Virus record (IMG/VR): IMGVR_UViG_3300033155_000498 | Span: 1 to 64,000 of that record | Direction: 5' to 3' (one strand) | Length of the DNA stretch: 64,000 nt | Source: a virus | Position numbers and translations under genes: made by a program | Shown here: positions 31,429 through 39,229 of the stretch, piece by piece | How positions within the stretch are numbered: the stretch's first letter is position 1 | How the letters are laid out: each line of letters opens with the position of its first letter | Notes under the pieces: model-generated | The model's database searches: none | The model's input: the letters and a program-made list of their open reading frames with translations, nothing else | What the model was told of the DNA's origin: nothing

Positions 31429-32002
31429 GAATCTTATAGATTTCTTTCCAGTTTTTAACTAAAGGAATGTCTGGGTTTTTATAATTCATGTTAAACCCGT
31501 GCTCCATGAGTATTGGCTTAAGGCCAAATGTCAGGCCGTCTTCTGCGTTTTGAATATTGTCTTCAATCCAGTAGTCACCAGAGTTAACAAAATCAATCAG
31601 ATACTTCTTTTTAGGAGCGCCAATCGGCAGACATTCGATGTGTTCAAATGTGCTCTCACCGAACAGTTTGTTTAGATTCATTATACGTAGTCTAGCGACA
31701 TTCTCATCTTCGCTAACACTTGTAATAACGTGGAATACATATCCGTGGTCTTCATGCAACATTCTAACATACTGCATTGCATCACGCAAGGGCGGTAGGA
31801 AACCTATTGAGGCAGACTCATTAAAGTTTTTAACAAGCCGTATTACTTTCTTATCCTCAAGACCATACTGATCAGCAACTTTATAAAACAATCCTTGATC
31901 CATTACAACAGGATCATGGCCGTGATGATCTAGCCATACATGGAAAGCAAATTCCCAATTCAACAAAACGCCATCAGCATCAACTAGAATTCGTTTGTTC
32001 AT
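31421..32002 (-). CDS. HAD-superfamily phosphatase, possibly 5'(3')-deoxynucleotidase, 193 aa
   Basis: KRILVDADGVLLNW is HAD motif I (DxDG), HVITSVSED motif II (Thr/Ser), and KKKYLIDFVN...DYWIEDNIQNAED supplies motif III Lys and motif IV acid pair. The size fits phage 5'(3')-nucleotidases that trim nucleotide pools. Overlaps the next membrane gene. Confidence 0.75.
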   Translation of the reverse strand: MNKRILVDADGVLLNWEFAFHVWLDHHGHDPVVMDQGLFYKVADQYGLEDKKVIRLVKNFNESASIGFLPPLRDAMQYVRMLHEDHGYVFHVITSVSEDENVARLRIMNLNKLFGESTFEHIECLPIGAPKKKYLIDFVNSGDYWIEDNIQNAEDGLTFGLKPILMEHGFNMNYKNPDIPLVKNWKEIYKILT

Positions 32003-32267
32003 TTTTCACCTTTTTTACGAAGAACTTCTTATGTAATAGTAAAGCACATATAAACCCAAGTGCTCCACCTGTGCCAATCCACAGTGCGGAAGCCCATCCT
32101 ATCTTAACAACATACAAAATTAATGCTATGTCTGCAAATGCAATAGCATAACTCGTTACAGCACCCCAAACAAAAAGTCTATGTATGACGTTCTGCTGTT
32201 GAAGTACTCTTAACGTGACAAGGCAGAATGCTGCCAATGTCATTAATAGACCGCTAGTCAGATCCAT
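31980..32267 (-). CDS. Small membrane protein, 95 aa
   Basis: Three hydrophobic stretches (about 5-19, 28-52, 58-75) and a basic C-terminal tail (KKFFVKKVKN). No family recognised; a phage membrane protein with no visible lysis signature. Overlaps both neighbours by about 14-23 nt. Confidence 0.58.
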   Translation of the reverse strand: MDLTSGLLMTLAAFCLVTLRVLQQQNVIHRLFVWGAVTSYAIAFADIALILYVVKIGWASALWIGTGGALGFICALLLHKKFFVKKVKNEQTNSS

Positions 32268-32652
32268 CTTCAGTCTTGGCTTCTACTGCCGCAGCTACTT
32301 CTGCTTTTAACTCAGCTTCAACACCTTCAACAATTTCAGCAGGTACATCATCATTAATAATGGTGCTTGCCATTTCTGTTGCTGCTGTTAATACCTCGTA
32401 CTTCGCTTCTAACTGGCTAATAACCTGTGTGTAATGTGTCTTGTAAAAGTTATTGATAGTGGCAAAGTCTTTGCTATCCACTTCATCGCCAAGCTCACCT
32501 TGGAAGCGTGACTTAATAATTTTGCGATCCTTGTAATCAATAATAACAGATGCAGTATTTAAATACTTGTTTCTAATTTTATTATCAACTTTAATTGTTT
32601 CGTTGTATTTCCCAAGTGGTGTCTGGTGATACGTTACTATAAAATATCTCAT
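32254..32652 (-). CDS. Conserved-looking protein of unknown function, 132 aa
   Basis: Strand-rich start (MRYFIVTYHQTPLGKYNETI) and central KIIKSRFQGELG; the last 45 residues are Ala/Glu-rich and helical. Co-directional with gp44 and separated from the next gene by one base, so it belongs to the clamp-loader operon. Role unknown. Confidence 0.58.
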   Translation of the reverse strand: MRYFIVTYHQTPLGKYNETIKVDNKIRNKYLNTASVIIDYKDRKIIKSRFQGELGDEVDSKDFATINNFYKTHYTQVISQLEAKYEVLTAATEMASTIINDDVPAEIVEGVEAELKAEVAAAVEAKTEDGSD

Positions 32653-32942
32653 TATGTCTCCTTAAAATTTAATCCCCGTGTCCATAACTCTTTAATAATC
32701 TCCGAGCTTACATTATCTGGGTGTTCCGGGGAATAGTCCACGCCGTCGATAAATTTAGGTTCCCATGAGATTTCCCATAAGTTATAATTATTGCGAATTT
32801 CCCTACCAAGTGTATGATGGTATTGCGACAAAGCCCTATCATCCCATCCTGTCTTAAAGAACCAATCTCTATCGTCCTCAGTCCACTCTTCCTTAACAAT
32901 TCGTTGCAGATCCTTAATTATTTTTTCGTGTTCTTCTCTCAT
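32652..32942 (-). CDS. DUF6794-like protein, 96 aa
   Basis: The core HHTLGREIRNNYNLWEIS, followed by HPDNVSSEIIKELW, fits the DUF6794 pattern (GLG-IRN-LW then HPDxMS-II). It directly follows gp44 by ATGA, the place of gp62 in T4, but it shows no resemblance to gp62. Function unknown. Confidence 0.6.
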   Translation of the reverse strand: MREEHEKIIKDLQRIVKEEWTEDDRDWFFKTGWDDRALSQYHHTLGREIRNNYNLWEISWEPKFIDGVDYSPEHPDNVSSEIIKELWTRGLNFKET

Positions 32943-33865
32943 TTAGCACCTTGCACCAACTCTATTAACGTTGCCGACAAGTTAATTTCTGGATCAGCAA
33001 CTAACGCATGGTTTACTAACCCTGTACGAATTGTTAAGATAGCTGCATCTTGTTCTTCTTCTGTATCGCCCCATAAGCCAATTGAATCATACATCCAACG
33101 GTAAACACTTTCGATCTCTTCTGGTCTGATACTTGCACAAATAACTTCGCGCGCCTTTGTGTACTGTTGTTTCTTCATTAAGTCAATGACTGCCACCTTC
33201 CAATCATCACCTGCGCCGCTTTCATCACCGTGCGGTTGGACAAGTGTACCTGTGGTGCTGTTCATTTGCACAAGGTTTAAACACTTACGTAAATCTGGAT
33301 AGGTCGCTTTTACATAATTGTCAAGCGTATCGATATCAAACTCAACTTCTTCTGTGATTAATACTTCTGCTACTCTTGCAGTAAACTCAGTTGCATCAAT
33401 CTTGTTAATGTGGAAACCCTGGCAACGTGAATGCAGTGGTCCGATAATCTTATTTGCAAGATTACATGTTAGAATAAAACGGGCAGACGTTGCGTATGTT
33501 TCCATAACACCACGTAACATACCTTGAGCATTAGGTGATAAGTAGTCTGCTTCATCTAACAACACAACTTTGAAATCACCAAATGGCATTGTTTGTACAA
33601 AACCTATAATCCTTTCACGTATATGGTCTACACCAGTCTCACGGCTTGCATTAACTTCCATTAAATCATAATCATCAACACCGCATTGGTTAATTAAGAT
33701 CTTCGCAAGCGTTGTTTTTCCTGTACCAGGTGGCCCACTGAATAATAAATGTGGAATAGATTTTTCTTCGATCCACGTTTGAATTTGTTTCTTTTGCGCT
33801 TCATCTCTAAATACGTAACCTTCAATTGAATCCGGTCTGTACTTCTCAGTCCATAGTTCTTGCAT
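32939..33865 (-). CDS. 44: Clamp loader ATPase, T4 gp44-like, 308 aa
   Basis: AAA+ protein of the RFC/gp44 type: ELWTEKYRPDSIEGYVF start, Walker A SGPPGTGKTT at about residue 43, DEADYLSPNAQGMLRGVME (Walker B DEAD), SARFILTCN sensor 1 and PLHSRCQGF (SRC motif). gp44 with gp62 loads the gp45 clamp. Length matches T4 gp44 (319 aa). No gp62 is visible beside it. Confidence 0.93.
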   Translation of the reverse strand: MQELWTEKYRPDSIEGYVFRDEAQKKQIQTWIEEKSIPHLLFSGPPGTGKTTLAKILINQCGVDDYDLMEVNASRETGVDHIRERIIGFVQTMPFGDFKVVLLDEADYLSPNAQGMLRGVMETYATSARFILTCNLANKIIGPLHSRCQGFHINKIDATEFTARVAEVLITEEVEFDIDTLDNYVKATYPDLRKCLNLVQMNSTTGTLVQPHGDESGAGDDWKVAVIDLMKKQQYTKAREVICASIRPEEIESVYRWMYDSIGLWGDTEEEQDAAILTIRTGLVNHALVADPEINLSATLIELVQGAK

Positions 33866-34265
33866 TAACTGTTCTCTCTCTTAAATTGGTTGTGCTAAAC
33901 GAGTGCTTTCTACTATTATACACAAGTTCAATGCCATTGTCTAGGCAAATCTGTTTTCCGGTGAAGTCCATATCTTTATATTCTTCACCTATAAATCGTT
34001 TATTAATATGATATGTGCGTAGGATATCTAAAACTTCAGCTTCAGTAGCATACGGAATAATCTCGTCTACGTATTTGCAGCCTTCTAACTGTACATAACG
34101 CTCAAACACGGATTGAATTGGTTTGTTCTTTCCCGGTCTGTCTAACGTAGGATCCGTTTGTAAGCATACAATCATATGGTCGCATTGTGCATGAGCTTCT
34201 TTAAGCATCGCAACATGACCAGCATGGAACAGATCAAACGCAGAAAATACTATTCCTACTGTCAT
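33846..34265 (-). CDS. TagD-like cytidylyltransferase (glycerol-3-phosphate type), 139 aa
   Basis: GIVFSAFDLFHAGHVAMLKE has the HxGH site, and KHSFSTTNLRER is the RTxGISTTxI-like ending. The length (about 130 aa) is that of glycerol-3-phosphate cytidylyltransferase, which makes CDP-glycerol. Possible role in surface polymers or lipid precursors. Overlaps the gp44 gene by 20 nt. Confidence 0.8.
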   Translation of the reverse strand: MTVGIVFSAFDLFHAGHVAMLKEAHAQCDHMIVCLQTDPTLDRPGKNKPIQSVFERYVQLEGCKYVDEIIPYATEAEVLDILRTYHINKRFIGEEYKDMDFTGKQICLDNGIELVYNSRKHSFSTTNLRERTVNARTMD

Positions 34266-34444
34266 CGGTATATCACCCTTGTTACTCTCTTATAAGGAAA
34301 ATATGGCTTGACCAACGATTGTATGCTAACCTTAGGATTGTAATTATGTTGCTTTCCCCAAATATCGAATAGTCGTAATTGTTCTTCATCTCGGATACAA
34401 ATAATGTTACTAGCAATTTCTTTATCTAATAACTCAGTGTTCAT
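34262..34444 (-). CDS. Small protein of unknown function, 60 aa
   Basis: Fills the space between the cupin and cytidylyltransferase genes, with ATGA overlaps at both ends, which supports coding. Contains ICIRDEEQLRLFDIWGKQH; not recognised. Confidence 0.55.
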   Translation of the reverse strand: MNTELLDKEIASNIICIRDEEQLRLFDIWGKQHNYNPKVSIQSLVKPYFPYKRVTRVIYR

Positions 34445-34776
34445 TTGGTGCCTCTAGATCCGTCAAATATACATATGAAATACAGTTCAATTCTTTCGCT
34501 GTTGAATACTTTATGGAATACGCCGTCTTCGATTGTTACTATATCGCCGGGCCTAACTGAGAATGTTTCATCGTCTAACTGCATCATACCTTCACCTCGT
34601 ACAAAGATATATACTTCTTCTTGTCCTTCGTGTTTGTGGCCGGTTGTGCATTGATTTGGGTGTAGCATTGTGCTACTTAAAACTAGATTATTAAGTTCGG
34701 TATTGTCTTGGACAATGTAAGTATCGTTATCTCTAACTAGCTCACCGCCAATGTTTAGTGTTGTGTGTTTTGCCAT
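34441..34776 (-). CDS. Cupin-fold protein, 111 aa
   Basis: Cupin motif 1 is GHKHEGQEEVYIFVRGEG (two His and Glu for metal) and motif 2 RPGDIVTIEDGVFHKV (His). Start at 34776 with GGAGG 7 nt upstream. Small cupins often bind sugar nucleotides or isomerise sugars. Own sigma-70 promoter. Function cannot be fixed. Confidence 0.83.
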   Translation of the reverse strand: MAKHTTLNIGGELVRDNDTYIVQDNTELNNLVLSSTMLHPNQCTTGHKHEGQEEVYIFVRGEGMMQLDDETFSVRPGDIVTIEDGVFHKVFNSERIELYFICIFDGSRGTK

Positions 34777-34797
34777 TAAAAAACCTCCGCATGGATA

Positions 34798-34826
34798 ATT
34801 ATACAATTATTCACGTCGAAGGTCAA
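34798..34826 (-). promoter_or_regulatory. Sigma-70 promoter of the cupin-cytidylyltransferase-gp44 operon
   Basis: TTGACC (34826-34821), 17 nt, TATAAT (34803-34798). Confidence 0.8.
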
Positions 34827-34841
34827 GTGGGTTTGGTTATA

Positions 34842-35174
34842 TTATAATTCTTCTTGGTGGCCTGGTTGCCAAATTTCTGAGGCTGTGCCGCCTGTTGTGT
34901 GTACTCTAATTGGGCCCGGTGCTTCACGGTGATAGTAGCGTGTCCAGGTAGTGTCGTAATCGTCATAACCTGTTCTTTCGGTATGATAATCTTTAGTCAT
35001 CCAACCCAAAGCTTCTACATCACCCATTGTGTAAATCGGGTCTGATGCGCTTGAAGCATTGTGTACAGTCGGCATCATGCCAGCTTCAATTTCTGCTTTT
35101 AAACGTGCTTGACGTTTTTTGGTATCGTGCATGTCGCTGTCGACATCTTCTGTAATAAACTCTGATGATTTCAT
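34842..35174 (-). CDS. Capsid-targeting-peptide protein, 110 aa
   Basis: Starts MKSSEFITEDVDSD: the same leader as the block at 8826-15151, with predicted cut after ITE. The mature part is charged and Thr/Tyr-rich (YHTERTGYDDYDTTWTRYYH) and unlike any enzyme I know. Leaderless-type late promoter, far from the other leader genes, which makes the leader's recurrence more telling. Confidence 0.68.
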   Translation of the reverse strand: MKSSEFITEDVDSDMHDTKKRQARLKAEIEAGMMPTVHNASSASDPIYTMGDVEALGWMTKDYHTERTGYDDYDTTWTRYYHREAPGPIRVHTTGGTASEIWQPGHQEEL

Positions 35175-35179
35175 AACGT

Positions 35180-35185
35180 TATTTA
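35180..35185 (-). promoter_or_regulatory. T4-type late promoter, leaderless spacing
   Basis: AATAAATA, ACGTT, ATG (35174). Confidence 0.62.
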
Positions 35186-35599
35186 TTAAAAATCGTCGCT
35201 ACCATCTCTGTGCAATGAACCTTCAATCCTGTGTAGATCGGATTTACCTGTAATAGCTGTTGACCATGTCTCATCGCTCTGCGGTTCGTCACTAACTAAT
35301 ATAATGTCATTAACATCAACTCGTCTAAGAACAAGTTCTTCATCTGCAATTACCAGCTTCATACCGCGTGTCCAGCGACCGTGTTCAACAAGTACCCATT
35401 CGCCTACTTCAATATCCGTTTGCTCTGGTCCAATTGCAACTACTTCGCCCCAGCGAGGTTTAATTCCCTCGGACTTACCATCGTTGCCCGGTACAATAAT
35501 GCCGCCGTTTGTGATCCTTTCGTGGAACTCCATGCCTTTAACTAAGACATGGTCTTTAATTGCTTCTATACCGTTAGCTTTATAGGTTAATGATGACAT
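35186..35599 (-). CDS. GroES-fold co-chaperonin, gp31-like, 137 aa
   Basis: IKDHVLVKGMEFHERITNGG then IIVPGN (the GGIIVP of the GroES mobile loop), RWGEVVAIGP, VGEWVLVEHGRWT and EELVLRRVDVNDI follow GroES order. It is longer than GroES and has a 30-residue charged C-terminal tail, as T4-type gp31 co-chaperonins differ from GroES. T4 gp31 replaces GroES for folding the capsid protein. A second, canonical GroES is at 42824. Confidence 0.8.
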   Translation of the reverse strand: MSSLTYKANGIEAIKDHVLVKGMEFHERITNGGIIVPGNDGKSEGIKPRWGEVVAIGPEQTDIEVGEWVLVEHGRWTRGMKLVIADEELVLRRVDVNDIILVSDEPQSDETWSTAITGKSDLHRIEGSLHRDGSDDF

Positions 35600-36045
35600 T
35601 AAATTTTCTTAACACCGTCAACCGCACGTTCTTCTTCACGTGCTGACTGCTGTGGTTCTTGTTTAACTTCTCTCGCCTTTGCAATTGCGGCAGCTAGACC
35701 ACCTGTTGGTGCTTCTTCAGCTTGTGTTTCTACTGGAGCAATAGTTGGTGCTTCGTCAAGTCCTACAATCTCTGTAGAGCCTTCATTACGTGCTGCAATG
35801 TCCTTGGCTGCTTTCTTGCTAGTAGCAACAGGTAAATCTCTTGCAACATTACCAATTTGCTTACGATAATTTTTGTTAACTTGTGCTGAACGTGTGGCTG
35901 TAGTCTTGTTAGTGTTATCAAGTACATCTCCGCGAGCATTAACATTCATATTGCCAACGGCACGAACAGTTTCGTTCTTTAATATTAGTTTCTGAAAATC
36001 AATTTCTTGCCCAGACGCTGATCTATAAATTTTGTTTCCTGCCAT
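35599..36045 (-). CDS. Conserved T4-like phage protein, probable virion component, 148 aa
   Basis: The start MAGNKIYRSASGQEIDFQKL and GNMNVNARGDVLD resemble a small protein conserved in cyanophage-type T4-like phages. The C-terminal half is Ala/Glu-rich and disordered. Late TAAATA (36072-36077) and AGAGGA precede the start. Exact role unknown. Confidence 0.58.
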   Translation of the reverse strand: MAGNKIYRSASGQEIDFQKLILKNETVRAVGNMNVNARGDVLDNTNKTTATRSAQVNKNYRKQIGNVARDLPVATSKKAAKDIAARNEGSTEIVGLDEAPTIAPVETQAEEAPTGGLAAAIAKAREVKQEPQQSAREEERAVDGVKKI

Positions 36046-36074
36046 AATTTATTCCTCTAGTTATATACGCATAT

Positions 36075-36599
36075 TTAGCGTAAAAATTCCTTGGGATCAA
36101 GTTTATAAAACATACTATCAATCCTATGTACTTTTAATTTGTACAATACATAGCTTGATACACTAGATCCTCGTCCAACGCCCCAAACTACGTTATTCAA
36201 TTCCATAATATCTACTAAGTATTTCATATAACGCAACAGGTCAAACAGATCCCGGTCCATGTACAATAATAGTTCTTCGCCGCATCTTTGCAATTCTGCT
36301 TCGGTATCACACAAACTTAGAATATATTCAGCAATGTCCATCTCTTTATAGCTATCGGGCATGTACCATTGTTCTTGATTTTGCTTATCAAAATCTTCTA
36401 CAGATAAATCGTTTTCTAAATGAATAACCAGTGCTTCGTACCCGGCAGCTTTATTTGTGTTGCTGACATCTATTGTCTGCCCATCCTCTATTTGGAACGG
36501 TCCAGGACGATAAGCAGGGTCAGGATTTATGTCATGCATGAGTATATCAAACACTTCGGCTTGATCATAAATCATTTGTCCAAATTTATCTGTTTTCAT
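36075..36599 (-). CDS. Short DnaE-like (bacterial polymerase III alpha) fragment, 174 aa
   Basis: The C-terminal 60 residues align with the active-site approach of C-family polymerases: VVWGVGRGSSVSSYVLYKL then RIDSMFYKLDPKEFL match GxGRGSxxxSxVxYxL...D...L...FL. The metal-binding PDxDxD that follows in DnaE is absent because the protein ends there. The N-terminal part is acidic and unrelated-looking. So it carries the nucleotide-binding GRGS loop without catalysis; perhaps a dNTP-binding or regulatory remnant. Confidence 0.68.
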   Translation of the reverse strand: MKTDKFGQMIYDQAEVFDILMHDINPDPAYRPGPFQIEDGQTIDVSNTNKAAGYEALVIHLENDLSVEDFDKQNQEQWYMPDSYKEMDIAEYILSLCDTEAELQRCGEELLLYMDRDLFDLLRYMKYLVDIMELNNVVWGVGRGSSVSSYVLYKLKVHRIDSMFYKLDPKEFLR

Positions 36600-37297
36600 T
36601 TTTTAGGTTTTTTAGGCTTCTTTGATTTCTTGCCTGTGAAGTCAGCTTTAATAACTGTGCCCGCACCTTCCTTAGGTGCTTTCAATGAAGATGGAAGAAT
36701 AAATTTATCTTCCTCTTCATCTGTCTCTTCATCTGCTAGCCAACCTAAGTTTAACAGATCCCAAGTCAAAGGAAAAGGTTTAGCTTCTTCGATTTCTTCT
36801 ACATCTGTGCCCGCTGGATATGATGCGAAGCGCGGAGCAGGTGATGCCCACCATTTTGTATCATCTTCATCATTTACTAATTCATGTACTTCGTCATCTT
36901 CGTCAGCGGAATCCCAAACGTATGTAAGCAATCCGCCCACTGCGCTCGTAATTTCGGCGTCAGATATAACAAGCGTATCTTCTAAGATGACATTCATCTT
37001 TGTAACTAGTGTAGCTAATATTATTGGATCAAATGGGCCTGGTGCAGGAACCGATAATACAGGCACTCCCATTTTCATAAATGACTTCATGGTTGCATGA
37101 TCATTTTCTTGAACAAAAATACTACGTTGAACTGTCTCGTATATAAAATACGATATGCGTTCTACGCCGGTATTCTGATCTTTCATTGCATCACCTAAGG
37201 TGTAGAAATCTATTATTAACGAATATTTGTTAAAATACAACTCACCATCTAAGTATATGCCTGCCATAAAATCATATTGGTTCTTCATTCTTGCCAT
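36596..37297 (-). CDS. Protein of unknown function with acidic middle and Lys/Pro tail, 233 aa
   Basis: A folded N-terminal part (to about residue 130) is followed by an acidic stretch (DEDDEVHELVNDEDD) and a basic end (GKKSKKPKKPKK). Co-translated with the DnaE-like fragment by ATGA. Not recognised. Confidence 0.56.
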   Translation of the reverse strand: MARMKNQYDFMAGIYLDGELYFNKYSLIIDFYTLGDAMKDQNTGVERISYFIYETVQRSIFVQENDHATMKSFMKMGVPVLSVPAPGPFDPIILATLVTKMNVILEDTLVISDAEITSAVGGLLTYVWDSADEDDEVHELVNDEDDTKWWASPAPRFASYPAGTDVEEIEEAKPFPLTWDLLNLGWLADEETDEEEDKFILPSSLKAPKEGAGTVIKADFTGKKSKKPKKPKK

Positions 37298-37312
37298 CTA
37301 AACTAAATTCCT

Positions 37313-37786
37313 CTAATGTAACTCTACTACAATACCCACGCTGACAGTTTCCTTAAACATAGCATAAACATTGAAGTGAGTGTCAGGCTGCCCATCAAAT
37401 ATAACAAAAGATCTATATTCCACGGGCTTGAGATTCGTTAATGCATTTGGACTAAGCGGTACTATAGCATTGTTTATTCTGTCACGAAGTGCTTGATTTG
37501 AGGTGTAATCCCTAATCATATTTTGCATATCATCTTTGCGACTGTGCTTAGTTACAAATAACAATGCATCTGGGTGTTCGCATAATAATTGAAGAGCTGC
37601 TGTAGAATGTCCCGACCGCCTTGGTAGAAATATTCTTACTGTACCAAAATCTTCACGGAATGCCCGTCTTGGCATATTGCGCTTCATGCTTACAATTTGC
37701 GGTGCCTTTAGATTCTCTAGTGCTTGCATACATAAATCAACTATCAACTGTGAGTTGACTTTCGCTGCGGTATCATCAACTATCAT
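37313..37786 (-). CDS. Degenerate P-loop NTPase-like protein, 157 aa
   Basis: VRIFLPRRSGHSTAALQLL sits where a Walker A strand-loop-helix is expected, but the loop reads RRSGHST instead of GxGKT; the Lys is replaced by His. DALLFVTKH and RSFVIFDGQ could be the following strands, the latter a weak Walker B. Similar to a truncated helicase or terminase ATPase core; probably inactive as an ATPase. Confidence 0.5.
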   Translation of the reverse strand: MIVDDTAAKVNSQLIVDLCMQALENLKAPQIVSMKRNMPRRAFREDFGTVRIFLPRRSGHSTAALQLLCEHPDALLFVTKHSRKDDMQNMIRDYTSNQALRDRINNAIVPLSPNALTNLKPVEYRSFVIFDGQPDTHFNVYAMFKETVSVGIVVELH

Positions 37787-38025
37787 GAAATATCAATCTT
37801 CTCGTCTAAATCCGGACCATCTTTATTGCCATACATTTCTTCAAGCACCTCATATTGTGCCCTTCTATAAACTTCAATCACCATTTCAAGCTGATTGATG
37901 AGAGATTGATTGCCTGTCCTGTACACAAATGTAATTCGTTTTTGGAGATCCATAATCTTTGCTTGAATCTCTTCAAGGTTTAAATCATTCTTTATTTGAT
38001 GTATATCTACGCCTGGGTGTTCCAT
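37783..38025 (-). CDS. Small helical protein, 80 aa
   Basis: One long helix (LNLEEIQAKIMDLQKRITFVYR) and a second (LINQLEMVIEVYRRAQYEVLEEMY). ATGA with the downstream gene. TAAGTA variant of the late promoter 5 nt before the ATG. Function unknown. Confidence 0.58.
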   Translation of the reverse strand: MEHPGVDIHQIKNDLNLEEIQAKIMDLQKRITFVYRTGNQSLINQLEMVIEVYRRAQYEVLEEMYGNKDGPDLDEKIDIS

Positions 38026-38030
38026 AATAG

Positions 38031-38036
38031 TACTTA
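38031..38036 (-). promoter_or_regulatory. Variant late promoter (TAAGTA), leaderless spacing
   Basis: ACTAAGTA, CTATT, ATG (38025). One base differs from the TAAATA consensus; CTATT is identical to the spacer at 12408. Confidence 0.45.
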
Positions 38037-38037
38037 G

Positions 38038-38448
38038 TTATAGATCGCCTTCTGCACGATTTTCTGATTCCTCAACTGTAAAGCCTTCCTTATAACGACC
38101 GTCTAGCTTATCTCTGTTCATTTCGATAATTTCATCACCTGTAATGCCCAGTGCCACACATGCAACCATAACGTAAAACATTAAATCACCAAGCTCTTTT
38201 TGTAGATGGAGTTTGTTGGCTAGATCAAGTGGTTTGCCCTGAAAGATCATTTTCTTAACAATCTCATCAAACTCTCCTGCTTCCGCAGTAAGGCCAACTG
38301 CCGCTGTAAGTAACTCCGGAATTTGCACTCCGATACCATCGCCATCTTCTTTAAGAGCTACTAAGCTCTCAATCATTGTATCAAAGTCTTTACTTTGCTT
38401 TGATAGTTTGCTTTGCACAAACATTTCGTAATCTTGTAAATCTGCCAT
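38038..38448 (-). CDS. mazG: MazG-like NTP pyrophosphohydrolase, 136 aa
   Basis: The metal-binding EExxE/ExxD pattern is present: GLTAEAGEFDEIVKK and LQKELGDLMFYVMVACVALG, then NRDKLDGRY, the usual MazG ending. MazG hydrolyses nucleoside triphosphates and, in some bacteria, has been linked to ppGpp levels; phage copies are widespread. One-base overlap with the gene upstream. Confidence 0.87.
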   Translation of the reverse strand: MADLQDYEMFVQSKLSKQSKDFDTMIESLVALKEDGDGIGVQIPELLTAAVGLTAEAGEFDEIVKKMIFQGKPLDLANKLHLQKELGDLMFYVMVACVALGITGDEIIEMNRDKLDGRYKEGFTVEESENRAEGDL

Positions 38449-38825
38449 TATTCCTCCTCAGGAAACCATACGTTCATAGCTGCTTCAATAACAGCTTCGT
38501 TTAAATTTATTCTATGTGCAATTGCCGGCTCCGTTTCCGGACCTGGAATGTATCGGTAAATGAAGTATTCCCCTACACCATCATCGTAGAATAGTTTACA
38601 ATCAACATCAGCAATTATTACATCTAGAAGTTTATGATTCTGGTCAAGTCTGTTGAGCGGATCCCACTGTACTGCGGGGTTATTGGATAACATTACCTTG
38701 CCGTCGATAATTTCTACATCACAGGCACAATGCTTGGCAAATGTTACAAGCTGGATAGGGGTAGGTTCCCTAAGCTTCAACATCTCATTCCAATCATCTA
38801 TTTGTTCTTGGGTCATTTCTCGCAT
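38448..38825 (-). CDS. Small phage protein, ABA-sandwich-like, 125 aa
   Basis: Start at 38825, with GGAG 6 nt upstream; the ATG at 38837 would lie before that site. Pattern AWxPxx-like core: AVQWDPLNRLDQNHKLLDVI, then CKLFYDDGVGEYFI and NLNEAVIEAAMNVW resembles the phage ABA sandwich domain (helix-strand-helix with WDP...D). Function unknown. First gene after a sigma-70 promoter, followed by MazG. Confidence 0.6.
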   Translation of the reverse strand: MREMTQEQIDDWNEMLKLREPTPIQLVTFAKHCACDVEIIDGKVMLSNNPAVQWDPLNRLDQNHKLLDVIIADVDCKLFYDDGVGEYFIYRYIPGPETEPAIAHRINLNEAVIEAAMNVWFPEEE

Positions 38826-38856
38826 GACTATCTCCACAATCGTTAGTTATGGTAGT

Positions 38857-38885
38857 AGTATAAACGAATCTTAGTGGAAAATCAA
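38857..38885 (-). promoter_or_regulatory. Sigma-70 promoter before the ABA-sandwich/MazG genes
   Basis: TTGATT (38885-38880), 17 nt, TATACT (38862-38857). Confidence 0.7.
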
Positions 38886-38894
38886 GCTATTCGG

Positions 38895-39197
38895 TTACCA
38901 AGTAGCGGCTGCTGTACGAACCCAAATATTAGCAATGCCATCATATTCGGCTGTACAAAGATACATATATGTTCCATCGTATGCAAGCTGACCTGGGAGA
39001 TCACCTATTGCACCAATAGTGGTGGGCGGCACTGCAACTAAATTTTGTTTATCTTGTAACGCTTCGATTTCCGTCTTTGCTGCTTCAAAGTTAGTATTGA
39101 TGTTCGTGAAATTATCACGAAATCCTTGACTGTCGTTGTCTTGTCCTGCAATTGGAAAATCTGTGTCGATATTAGTTGTGTTTATAGTGCTAGCCAT
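38895..39197 (-). CDS. Tail-fibre-related protein, 100 aa
   Basis: FRDNFTNINTNFEAAKTEI is the common phage fibre start and IGAIGDLPGQLAYDGTYMYL then CTAEYDGIANIWVRTAAATW is a small domain also found at 42495-42770 and 41594-42484. Late TAAATA at 39221-39226, with AAGGAT before the start. Confidence 0.7.
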   Translation of the reverse strand: MASTINTTNIDTDFPIAGQDNDSQGFRDNFTNINTNFEAAKTEIEALQDKQNLVAVPPTTIGAIGDLPGQLAYDGTYMYLCTAEYDGIANIWVRTAAATW

Positions 39198-39229
39198 ATT
39201 ATTTTAATCCTTAGTAACTGTATTTATTG

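Noticed and set aside
32652-32942. gp62 (clamp loader small subunit) for the gene following gp44
   Set aside because: Position fits, but it is half the size of gp62 and matches the DUF6794 pattern instead.
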